DNA of 64,000 bases from Ecdyonurus torrentis (taxonomy: Eukaryota; Arthropoda; Insecta; Ephemeroptera; Heptageniidae), in NCBI GenBank assembly GCA_949318235.1, contig OX439131.1:4547964-4611963 (forward strand), in the 5' to 3' direction. The number at the start of each line of letters is the position of its first letter. The stretch's first letter is position 1. This document shows positions 26,931-64,000 of this stretch, piece by piece. The notes under the pieces were generated by a model. That model had not been told where the DNA came from. It did no database searches and saw only the letters and a list, made by a program, of their open reading frames with translations. Both the position numbers and the translations under genes were made by a program.

Positions 26931-29820
26931 GAAATTGCCGCACTTAATATAATAAAAAAGCAAGACATTTTATGGTTAATATTTTTACTTTTATATACGT
27001 AAAATATTATTTTTTTAATATAGAGACATTTGGTAAAAATTTAACGTTAAGTATGAGATTTTAAAACTTGTGGGAATTATGATCTCAAAATAAGCCACCG
27101 CATTTTAAAAATAAATTTGGATATATTGTTTTAGTAAAATTGCCGCATTATTAAAGAAAAAAAAAAAGAGAGAGAGAGATTTGAGTCAAATTTATTTAAT
27201 TTATACTTGCGTATATTGACCGTGCCTCTGTATTTTTAATTTGTTTTGCAATTGATTTTATTTATGTTTTCATGTAATTTAAATGCTACATAAGTTGTTT
27301 TTCAGCAGGGGACTAATGTTTCTTGGCATTCTATGGCAATATGAACCATATTACGTATTTCAACAGGAGAGAGGGTTAATATGTTTCATAATAATACAAG
27401 TAGCTTGTTATAGTTTTATATATAGAAAATGGTTCGAGTCTAAAAATTGCATACAAAAAAAAAAAAAAAAAAAAAAATGAAGAAGAAGAAGAAGAAGACA
27501 GTTTTGCGTATTTTGCAAAGATTAGACGTGATTTTTTAATGTGTTCTATGATGTATAACATAGTGATCTAATATTATTGACATTTATCAGGTACACCAAG
27601 ACTGTGGTAGGGCCCACTGTTGGAGCACAGAAATACAACCCTGAACTGGCGTGGAGTGCGAGACATCAACCTGATCCCCGAGTAGCTCAACTCAGTGATC
27701 GACTACGGCATACACGACAGGTAAACTGATTTCTATATTCTTAATATTTACACATTTTCCATAATATATGAGTAATTCTTATATATTTTACATATTATAT
27801 AAGTTGACATTTTTATAAATTATTGCCTTAAATAATTAAAAAAAATCGTTTTTGAAGTCGGTTGAGCACCAATCATAGACATATGGCACCAACACTTATA
27901 TTTAGTAAAAAATTGCGTTTAATACTAATATGAGAAAAAAGGATGAAAAATATTATTAAGTTTACATGAAAATACTTTTTAATCTTATTTTAAAAAGCAT
28001 TTTTACACTTTTCATTTATTTGCTGTATCTTTGCTACACGAAGTTGTTTGAATAGCATTGTTTTAAATGTAAATAATTGCTATGTTATATATGCAAAGTT
28101 ACAACAAATAAATGAACATGTGAATACATATCTTTTATAATGATGATTCAGTGCGGGAAATGAGTTGAAATTTTTACATTCACGAGACACATTCACTCCA
28201 ATGTTTTCAATTTTATTTGTTCGTCAATATAAAAGTAAACTTAACGTTGCATTTCATCATTAAGACCCAAAGCAAACAATTTTTTATTCTGAAAGAGCGC
28301 ATTGTTTTGTTACAATATTTCTTCTTCTTTTATATACAAATTTTTTAAATCAAAGTCTGCTATTTTTAAAGTAATTTTAAAAGGGGATGTTTTGCACGCC
28401 CTAAAGACATGCGATATACAACTAACATAGAAGGTGCCTGAACTATAACATGTTATACATGCGGCAGGTGATTTTTATCGCGTCTAGTCTTTCTTCAACT
28501 TTGAAGAAAAAAAGTTAAACAATATGAAAAGTTAAATATTTAATAATATAAAAACAAAAAAGCGAGCTCTTTCAGATAGTATAATTTAAAAAAAAAAATG
28601 CTATAGTTTATTATTGACCCGTGAGGGTCTATTGACCCTTGAGGGTCGTGACTGTATATATGTTTTAATAATACGTATGGTTTATTTGTTATTTATTTCA
28701 GTTGCTGATTGGTCAGTTGAACGGTCCTCTCGAGACTGGTGCACTGGTGTTTGAGGGTTCTGGCTCGGGGATGGGTCGTACTAACTTTGATGACGATGAA
28801 GACCACGAGGGAGAATGGAATGCTGGCTCCGGCTCAGGTGATGGCAACGGTGTCTATGAACCACCTTTTGTAGCAGGTAAAACATACAAGCTTATATCAA
28901 TATCATATTATATTTCATTTAGTACCATCATTTTTATTTTTAATATTAATAGAGAGAAGAACAAAATTATAATAATATTAATAATAGCAAGCTGTATAAT
29001 AATGAACATATAAGTTGTTTATCAAAATGTATCATTGTTGTAACACTGAAATAAACAAACGTAAATAATTTTGAACAAGATATTAATGTTGTAACTTACG
29101 CCTCTTAAAGAGTTATTTTAAAATTTGTGTCTACTTCTATAGAACATGATTATGCAAAAATTATATTTCAGAACATTATTAATAATTTCATAATAATTGT
29201 GTTGTGAACATCATGTTTACATAGCAACATTTGAGATCTATATATAAAATAAATATTAAGCCCTCGTCTACGCTAGAACATGTGATCTCAAGTCCAAATT
29301 AATTATATAAATTAAAATATCTCCGTGTTTTATTATATTTTAATCCACAGTGCTCTATCAAAATATAATCTCTCTCAACGATTTTCTATTATAAACTTTA
29401 TTTTTAATTTTTAATATCATATTAATTATTCAGTGAGTATAATTCTTTTACGTTAGTTAAAATCAAAATTTCAAATAATTTATCTACGTTTATTAGTTAA
29501 GCATATGGGCTCTTCTCAGTATGAATATCTTATGAAGAGACAGAAAGACACTTAATTTATTTAATAATAGACTAAAATAATGTGTCGTTTCGTCCTTAGG
29601 ATTTCTCAATATGTGTATTATATACATAAATTTTGAAGATTTCTAATAGTTACTTATTATTATTATTTTAGGTGGCAAAGGAAGTGGTACAGACAAAGAT
29701 TCTCCTGGCAGTGGACGCGGCAGCAAAGCTCCAACCTCATCAGGTCACATTGTTGGTGCTTGGTCAGGCCTCGTTGTGTTGTGTGCCTTGGTCATACTGC
29801 AGTCCAATCAACGACACTGA
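19745..29820 (+). CDS. dlp: Dally-like glypican (GPC4/6 clade), C-terminal exons, 5' end outside window
   Basis: Joined exons 19745-20022, 27591-27720, 28702-28876 and 29672-29820 give 243 in-frame residues ending in TGA. Glypicans are GPI-anchored heparan sulfate proteoglycans on the cell surface; Dally-like binds and redistributes Wnt/Wg, Hh and FGF ligands. The order seen fits: end of the Cys-rich core with three family cysteines (VACGP, DTLCSDD, DADCWNG), the stretch AQKYNPE with a following helix like the vertebrate NQGNNPEV...IMALR block, an acidic Ser-Gly region (SGSG twice, plus KGSG and PGSG), then a hydrophobic C-terminal tail (IVGAWSGLVVLCALVIL) for GPI addition. The DCWNG and helix blocks favour the GPC1/2/4/6 clade over Dally/GPC3/5. 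All junction phases agree. Upstream exons (signal peptide, most of the core) were not found and probably lie outside the window. Confidence 0.9.
21780..21957. repeat. CACGGA-family MITE fragment
   Basis: Contains TATAGCATAAATATTG and TGTAGCATAAATT modules and ends in CTCTTTCCGTGCC, like the elements at 7410-7812 and 44480-44678. Degenerate; boundaries approximate. Confidence 0.35.
22955..23031. repeat. (CT)n microsatellite, pairs with the (GA)n at 23130
   Basis: CT tract of about 76 bases running into a short (TG)n. Confidence 0.97.
23130..23172. repeat. (GA)n microsatellite
   Basis: GA tract on the same strand about 100 bases after the (CT)n tract and complementary to it. Confidence 0.97.
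25325..25860 (+). promoter_or_regulatory. CpG-containing block, possible internal promoter / first exon
   Basis: An island of mixed composition in an AT-rich intron, with repeated CpG (ACGCGCGCGG near 25386, GCGCCGCGCCCGG near 25438, CCGCGG at 25550), pyrimidine-rich CTCTCT tracts and a GCTGCTGTTGCTGCT repeat near 25625-25655. A strong donor-like GTAAGTAC lies at 25558. No frame resembles a known protein. It could be an alternative dlp promoter with a noncoding first exon, a separate noncoding transcript, or an old insertion. Confidence 0.35.
26889..26929. repeat. Poly-A run (A41)
   Basis: Uninterrupted A run; no retrotransposon body recognised upstream. Confidence 0.95.
27591..27720 (+). 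CDS. dlp: dlp coding exon, core/stalk junction
   Basis: Acceptor TTTATCAG|GTAC, donor CGACAG|GTAAAC, 130 bases. The codon split from the previous exon gives Gln, then YTKTVVGPTVGAQKYNPELA and SDRLRHTRQ. It matches the glypican segment between DCWNG and the glycosaminoglycan sites. Confidence 0.9.
27721..28701 (+). other. dlp: dlp intron
   Basis: GT-AG intron, AT-rich. The acceptor is TTATTTCAG at 28701. A short direct repeat (GACCC.TGAGGGTC) occurs near 28616-28646. Nothing else recognised. Confidence 0.85.
28702..28876 (+). CDS. dlp: dlp coding exon, glycosaminoglycan attachment region
   Basis: 175 bases, donor GTAGCAG|GTAAAA. The peptide has LLIGQLNGPLETGALVFE, then GSGSG, an acidic cluster (FDDDEDHEGE) and a second GSGSG. 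Closely spaced Ser-Gly with nearby acidic residues is the known signature for heparan sulfate attachment, so two paired sites are predicted here. Confidence 0.92.
28877..29671 (+). other. dlp: dlp last intron
   Basis: GT-AG intron, AT-rich, with acceptor TATTATTTTAG at 29671. No other feature seen. Confidence 0.85.
29672..29820 (+). CDS. dlp: dlp last coding exon, GPI-anchor signal
   Basis: The split codon gives Gly, then GKGSGTDKDSPGSGRGSK (two more Ser-Gly sites) and SSGHIVGAWSGLVVLCALVI, ending LQSNQRH and TGA at 29818-29820. The small residues TSSG followed by about 17 hydrophobic residues form a typical GPI transamidase signal; the omega residue is probably one of the Ser/Gly. Confidence 0.92.
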
Positions 29821-32800
29821 GTGAGTTCATCACATCACAGTGTCTACCTGTCTGTATGCATCCACTTAGAAGAAATATAAATACACACAACGCGCAAGAT
29901 AACACGTCTAAAAAAAAAGTATTCAACGCTTTTTTATTTAATTATTATTTTATACATATATTAATTAATAATCAATTAATTAATAATATTATAGTGTGTT
30001 TGACTGCGAAGTACTAAGTCATCTCTTATTAAATTTTAAGAGAAATAAAAAAGGACTGTCAGTAATAAAAAATAAATAAATACATAAATAATAAAAATTA
30101 TGAGAAAATATAGTTGAAAATATAAATAAAATAATAATTATTATAATAATAAAAAATAAACTATATGCTTGCAATAATTTATGCAAAAAGAAAATGTTCA
30201 TTTTTTTTAAAGTTTTTTTTGTGTGTGGCTACATTATATTAAATTTGGTCGTTTGAGGAGAAGAAAAAAAAAAGTATATTTTTTTCTAAAGAATCTGTGA
30301 TAAAGTTAGTGAATGTTGGAAAATGTTGTCTGAATAATTCTTGTTAGTTTATAGATGTATAAAAAAAAATGCTGTGCCATAATATTTAATGTTTTTTAGC
30401 TGCTAAGTAATAATAATTAGAAATATAATAAATTTAAAAATAAAATATTAAAAAAAAGTCAGTGCTTCATTAACTATTTAGCTTCTTTTTTTTTATTATA
30501 TGAATTTAATTTTGGCAGCTAGCACTTTATAATTTTTTTTTTATTTTTTTTTTTTTTTTAAACTGCTTATGGTTTGTATAGTTCTGTTAGGTAAGGGACG
30601 GGGTTACAAGTTTTAGAACTACCACATTTCAAGTTGTTCTATAATATTATAATTAATACATTAACCAACAACAGTTATCAGCCTTTTTTTTAACGTGTTT
30701 TTCTTTTGCTTATTTTTACAGTACATTTATATTTTTTAATTCATTAAATAGATTTAACAAAACAATAAAATCACTATTTTTGCAGAAGAGAAAGAACATC
30801 ATGTTTGCTTTAACTTTTTTTAATTTTTTTTTTCTTTTGGTGAATACTCGTCAACAAGAAAGTGCAAAAGCAAAGTGACTTTCAGAAGAAAAAAAATGCC
30901 TTATAGCTGCAATGAACTAAATGATATGGCTAGAAAAAAATAAAACAACAGTTTCTATTAATTAAATAATAGTAAAAGAAATATTACATTTGTGTCTAAA
31001 ATTTTGAAACAATTACCTATCTGCCAAAGTATAAAATTTGTTGTCTTGCATGAATACTATTTATTTAGTATATTTAAAAAAAAAACTTTTTTTTTTTCGT
31101 ATATTTGTGTATTTTTTTTTTTTTTTTTGAACTGTTGTTATAATTATGAAAATTGTAGTGACTGTATGTATAGACACATAAATTTTATCCCAATTTAATT
31201 AACGTAAAGTACATGAAAAAAAAATCATACTTATTTACAAAATTATATTGGGATAAAATGTTTAATGAATCTTTGTAAATATAATATTTAACTTTTTCAT
31301 AAAAAAAAAATACTATGGAAAAATTAATAAAAAAATATAATAATAATAATAAATGTAAAAATTTTATTGTGTATATGTCGATGTGTGTTAAACAGATTTA
31401 AAGTTTCACAACTTTTGATCTGATTTTTTTTTAGTTAATAATTATTACATATAATAGTTAAAAATGTATATTAATTATTACTAAAGTAAAAATTAATATG
31501 ATATAAAAGGTTAAAATGTTGAATGATTGTAGAAGTACAATATTAATATTTGTGTGCCAGAAAGTTGAAAAATAATAAACTAAAAATAAAGTGAAAATGT
31601 TAAAATGAGTATCTGTATCTTTGGTAAAAAAAAAAAATAATAATAAAAAATAAAAATCCTAACAATAATAATTATATTCATGATATAGTCAATTCATATT
31701 ATATTCAAACAATTAAAAAAAAAAATGCTTGATTATTCATATTATATAAAAATAATAATAAGTAATTTGTTTCTTTCTTTTTTTTAAATATCAAGCTGTT
31801 CACAATTTCATTTTTAACTTTCTTACTTTTTTTTTCTTTCTTTCTTTTTGTTTGTCCTTTTAATATTCTGAAGTTCTTTTAAAATACTTTTTTGCGGGAC
31901 AAAATTGTGAAAAGACATTTTTTTTTTTATATTTGGATAATTACCATGCAGTAAAACTATAATAACATTTAAATTTTGTGATAACTTCAGAATAATGTAA
32001 AAATGCATTTATATATTAAAAAAAAAAAAAAAAAAATTATTTCAAAAAAAGAAAATTGTAATATTTTGTTATTTCCTGCACAAAATAATTTGGTACAATT
32101 CTGCGGGTCAGAGGTATAACAAAAATTCAGTAGAATAAATCGTGTTAAATTATAAAACTACCCCAAAGTAAAAAATTCTAAAAATATATATAAAGTTACT
32201 CGACCTTTTTCTCCCAGTACTCTGAAAAAGAAAACAGCTTTCAAGAAGAAAAAAAAAGTCTTTCTTACATACACTATTCTAATGTAAAATAATAAGATGG
32301 TTATGAATTGATAAAAAAATTATTTTCTTAATAGTTGTCAATAAGTAATCATTTTATATTATATACTGTCTGTTAAATTATAACAAATATTTTCTCCATA
32401 AATCTCAAATAATAGATTAAAAAAAAAATCATATAAAAATGAGAGATGAAAATTATTTTAATGCCCAATTTTTCGTAATTATGAATTTTATTGTTTTTCA
32501 TTTTATTTTTCTTACAAGAATTTCATGATAATCACTGAATATGCAAGAATTAAAGCATTGATTACGAAAGCTGTGTATTATATACTACTGACATCAGTGA
32601 CATCACTGAGTTATGAATTGGTGTTTAGTTTGAATACTATTGTTTATTGGAAAAATTGCAAATGAAAAAAAAAAAAAAAAAAAAAAAAATCTATAAAGAA
32701 ATTAAAACTAGCAATTACCAACAAAACACAAAATTTTCATCTCTCACAGACAAGATAAATGATATTATATAGTTACATAGCAAAGTTATCGATAATTTCT

Positions 32801-33495
32801 AATAATTATCGTTGTTTAATTATAGTTGGAATTAAATAATAATATTAAATGAATATTTTGCTTTAACTGTATAATATTAAATAACTGGATAAAATACTTC
32901 AATTATATTTAATAATTTTAATTAATTTTTAATCCCCAACTGTATTACATTATATATTTTAACTTTTTAAGAAATATTTTAAGTTACATATTATTATTTT
33001 GTTTAGAAACAATATTTAGCGCTGAATTATGTTTTTGTTTTTGTTTTAAATTAAAAAAATTAACAATTTTTATTTCAGACTAAATGTTGTTTTTAATACA
33101 CTCCTTGCCAAGTTCATATACAGCAATCGAAGTACTTTTTGAAGAAAAAAAAATACATATAAATATATCTAACAATACTGTAAGCATTTTTACTTTTAAT
33201 GCAAAATTAAAATCCACACGTTAAAAAAAAATATATATAGAAAAATATATAATAACAAAAATATTTAAATCTATAAAGCTGTCAAAGTGAATAAAGTTGG
33301 AATTGATATGAAAATAAACTGTTATATTTCAAAATTGTGAAGTATATTCTTAAGATTATATTATTATTATTATATGTGTACATAAATATTATACAATAAA
33401 ATGATTATTATAATATATATATATAAAATAATGTATGAAAAAATTGTTCCATGTTTTTAAAATGTAAAATGTGAACCCTCTCTGAAATCTTTGAA

Positions 33496-33501
33496 AATAA
33501 A
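33496..33501 (+). terminator. Candidate dlp polyadenylation signal AATAAA
   Basis: AATAAA followed about 35 bases later by TTCTTGTTGCTTTATTTTTG. One of many AATAAA in this stretch, so weak evidence. Confidence 0.2.
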
Positions 33502-33673
33502 AAGTACACATAAATAATTAAAAAATATATATTCTTGTTGCTTTATTTTTGCATTTCCTTTTGACCAAAGTTTTTTTTTTTCCGTGTATAACAATATTAT
33601 TATTACTAAAATAAATTATGTTTTCCATTTCATAGTTTGGGTAGAATCAAAAGACGTTAAAAAGCATCATGGG

Positions 33674-33718
<45 letters not shown>
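33674..33718. repeat. Poly-A run (A45)
   Basis: Uninterrupted A run. Confidence 0.95.
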
Positions 33719-33719
<1 letters not shown>

Positions 33720-35085
33720 GAATGAGACAGACTAATGAGAGAAACTTAATTTTACAATTTGCATTATATAATTTTTTTTCTTCATTGTTTCTAACTTACA
33801 GTTATCAAATAAATGATTATTGATTTCTTATGTATAAAAATAACATTGATCACTAAAGGTCGAGTTAAAAAAAAAATAAAAAAAAAAAAAAAATGGTAAT
33901 AAACTTCCAATTTTTGTCTTTCTTTTTATTATTATTTGTATATGGAACTGATAAAGAAAAACGAGTCGTTCTGAAAGTATATATTGTCAGTTGTTCAGAG
34001 AATTTTATAGAAATCAAAGCCTATTTTATTGCCCGGCATCTGCAGATAAAACACTGTATTGTACATTTGACGAAAGAATTGAGCATATAATACTTCGTTC
34101 CTTCGTTTACCAAAGCAATATCTTTTACCTTTAATAGTAAAATAACTTAAAAATATACATAACTTACTTTGATAAATTGCAAGAATCGGGCTTTTTCATG
34201 ATCCCTGAATATTTGTTTTGTTTTGATATAGAAGCACAGCTAAATGGAGATAAAGGGTGATCAAATATTCTTAAAATTTTCTATTACTGTATAGCTTATA
34301 AAACACAAAGCACGTAAAAAGTGTATTTTAGTAATATGTATCTTTTAAATATTTCTGGGTTCGGTGTGCAGCAGTTTACTTATATAATTAAAAGAACGGT
34401 ATATAAAGCAGTCTTGGAGATTATATAGAGCCCCCCTATAAGCTTTTCTCGCGTGCTAGCCGATTCTATGCTCAACAAATTGGATAGAATGACAGACAAT
34501 TTCACAATGAAGTGAAGGAGATGAAAACCAACGTGATATTGAGATCAAGACATTGCACGTACTATCAGTGCAAAGAAAAAAAAGTCATTATCATTATCAG
34601 TTAAAAATGTATTAGAGGTATTTTAGTATAATTTTGTCTCCAGTAAGTTTAATGACACGGCAATTAAATTCATATTATAAGGGTATAAAGCTGTTGATAA
34701 TAATGATCGGGATTATGGTGGGGCTAAAAGAGTTTCATTCTACACTTTATTTATTTCTGCAAGAATCTCAAATACTCTTCATGAAAATGTCCATTGATAT
34801 TTTATTGATTATTTTTTTATTTCATATATTTTAATTTGCAAATGATGAATAAATGAATTCAAATAAGTGCAAAACGATGAAAGTAATTATAATTTTTGCT
34901 ACTTTCATTCTTTCTATTTCATTTGCCTTCATTCATACAGCTAGTAAAAGAAATAGTCTTTGTTCTTTGTCTTTCCTTACACTTATATTTTAATTGTTTT
35001 CGCAATTAATTTTATTCATCTATAAACTTAAAAATTTCAAACGCGGGAAATTAGCGCCATTAGCAGAACTTAGTTTATATTTTAA

Positions 35086-35099
35086 CCACTAGGTGGCAG
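35086..35099 (+). promoter_or_regulatory. CTCF-like binding site
   Basis: CCACTAGGTGGCAG fits the core consensus CCASYAGRKGGCRS at all 14 positions. It lies between dlp and msn, about 300 bases before the msn start codon, where an insulator or promoter-bound CTCF site would be expected. Confidence 0.55.
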
Positions 35100-35163
35100 A
35101 CAAACGCAGGATTTTTTTTTCCCTTTAAATTTTTGAGCGACGACGAAAGCAACCAGACGTGAG

Positions 35164-35171
35164 TGACGTCA
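35164..35171. promoter_or_regulatory. CRE palindrome TGACGTCA
   Basis: Exact CREB/ATF consensus, five bases before an inverted CCAAT box (ATTGG). Confidence 0.5.
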
Positions 35172-35302
35172 CTGTATTGGTTGTTGAGAGAGAAGTGAAT
35201 GGCTGATGAGTTGTTTCTAAACTTTAGTTTTAATGTCACAGTGTGAGTGTGAGCTATGATTTTACAGAGAAGATAGCAAATATAGACTTCAAGGGTTATT
35301 AA

Positions 35303-35322
35303 AAACCCGAAACATCGGGTTT
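35303..35322 (+). other. msn: Hairpin in the predicted msn 5' UTR
   Basis: AAACCCGA and TCGGGTTT form a perfect 8-bp stem with a 4-base loop (AACA), about 75 bases before the start codon. A role is unknown. Confidence 0.4.
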
Positions 35323-35396
35323 AGGGTTTTGTAAAAGTTTAAAAAACACGTAAATTTTGTTTAGTTTGATTGCTATTCGAGAGGACCTAGCCCAAG

Positions 35397-63932
<28,536 letters not shown>

Positions 63933-64000
63933 ACGAAGATACAACAGCATTCGTTTTTAATCTCAAATCTCAGAAGACTGTTTCTGTTTGAGAAAATTAT
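63933..64000 (+). other. msn: msn 3' UTR start
   Basis: Begins after the TGA and continues beyond the window; no poly(A) signal seen in the 68 bases present. Confidence 0.85.

Larger units (their letters stand above)
20023..27590 (+). other. dlp: dlp intron (7.6 kb)
   Basis: GT-AG intron. It holds a degenerate CACGGA-family fragment (about 21780-21957), a paired (CT)n and (GA)n tract (22955-23172), a GC-rich CpG-containing block (25325-25860), an A41 run (26889-26929) and otherwise AT-rich sequence. Confidence 0.85.
29821..35039 (+). other. dlp 3' UTR and dlp-msn intergenic region
   Basis: Very AT-rich, without credible coding frames. Many AATAAA hexamers occur; the one at 33496-33501 followed by a GT/T-rich stretch is one possible dlp poly(A) signal, but the true end cannot be placed. 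It also holds an A45 run (33674-33718) and many shorter A/T runs. A TATATAAAG sequence near 34401 has a TATA-box form but no gene follows it directly. Confidence 0.5.
35040..35280 (+). promoter_or_regulatory. msn: msn promoter region
   Basis: Upstream of the msn start codon, composition shifts and motifs cluster: GCGGGAAA (E2F-like, 35044-35051), CCACTAGGTGGCAG (CTCF-like, 35086-35099), TGACGTCA (CRE, 35164-35171) and ATTGG (inverted CCAAT box, 35176-35180). No clear TATA box is seen, and the start site is probably between about 35200 and 35260. The motif mix is what one expects of a broadly expressed gene. Placement is inference from motifs. Confidence 0.55.

Noticed and set aside
34399..34440. 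TATATAAAG as a promoter of a gene between dlp and msn
   Set aside because: No coding frame or donor follows within a sensible distance; AT-rich DNA yields such words by chance.

Overview
The window is nuclear DNA from an arthropod. It is strongly AT-rich, has multi-kilobase introns, and is packed with (TA)n, (CT)n and poly-A/T tracts and short inverted-repeat transposons. The two genes recognised are animal developmental genes whose protein sequences look arthropod-like. A malacostracan crustacean or a repeat-rich insect would both fit; the sequence does not settle which.

Layout. Positions 1-19744 contain no exon I can recognise and are probably intron or upstream sequence of the first gene. 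They hold a decayed Tc1/mariner-type element (1474-2253), a tRNA-derived SINE (about 3125-3480), a composite CACGGAA-ended element with a palindromic element nested in it (3516-4955), a TTAA-flanked MITE (16096-16457) and many microsatellites. Positions 19745-29820 carry the last four coding exons of a glypican of the GPC4/6 (dally-like, dlp) clade: the end of the Cys-rich core, the Ser-Gly glycosaminoglycan attachment region and the GPI-anchor signal. Positions 29821 to about 35000 are dlp 3' UTR plus a short intergenic gap. A compact promoter (about 35040-35280) with CTCF-, E2F-, CRE- and CCAAT-like motifs leads into misshapen (msn), the MAP4K4/TNIK/MINK-type Ste20 kinase. Its complete coding sequence can be followed through 23 in-frame exons from 35397 to the stop at 63930-63932 (1151 residues).

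Both genes are on the + strand. dlp encodes a cell-surface heparan sulfate proteoglycan that modulates Wg/Wnt and Hh gradients. msn encodes a cytoplasmic kinase upstream of JNK and Hippo-type signalling and cytoskeletal control. They are not known to form one functional unit; both map to chromosome arm 3L in Drosophila, so their closeness may reflect old linkage.

The points of most interest are a GC-AG intron in msn with an in-frame GT donor 18 bases downstream, a candidate 51-base cassette exon in msn, an exact CTCF-consensus match at the dlp/msn boundary, an excess of TGACGTCA palindromes, two inverted copies of a TTAA-flanked MITE that each carry one such palindrome, and several foldback elements inside msn introns. 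I found no CRISPR array, operon, functional tRNA/rRNA gene or unprecedented system.
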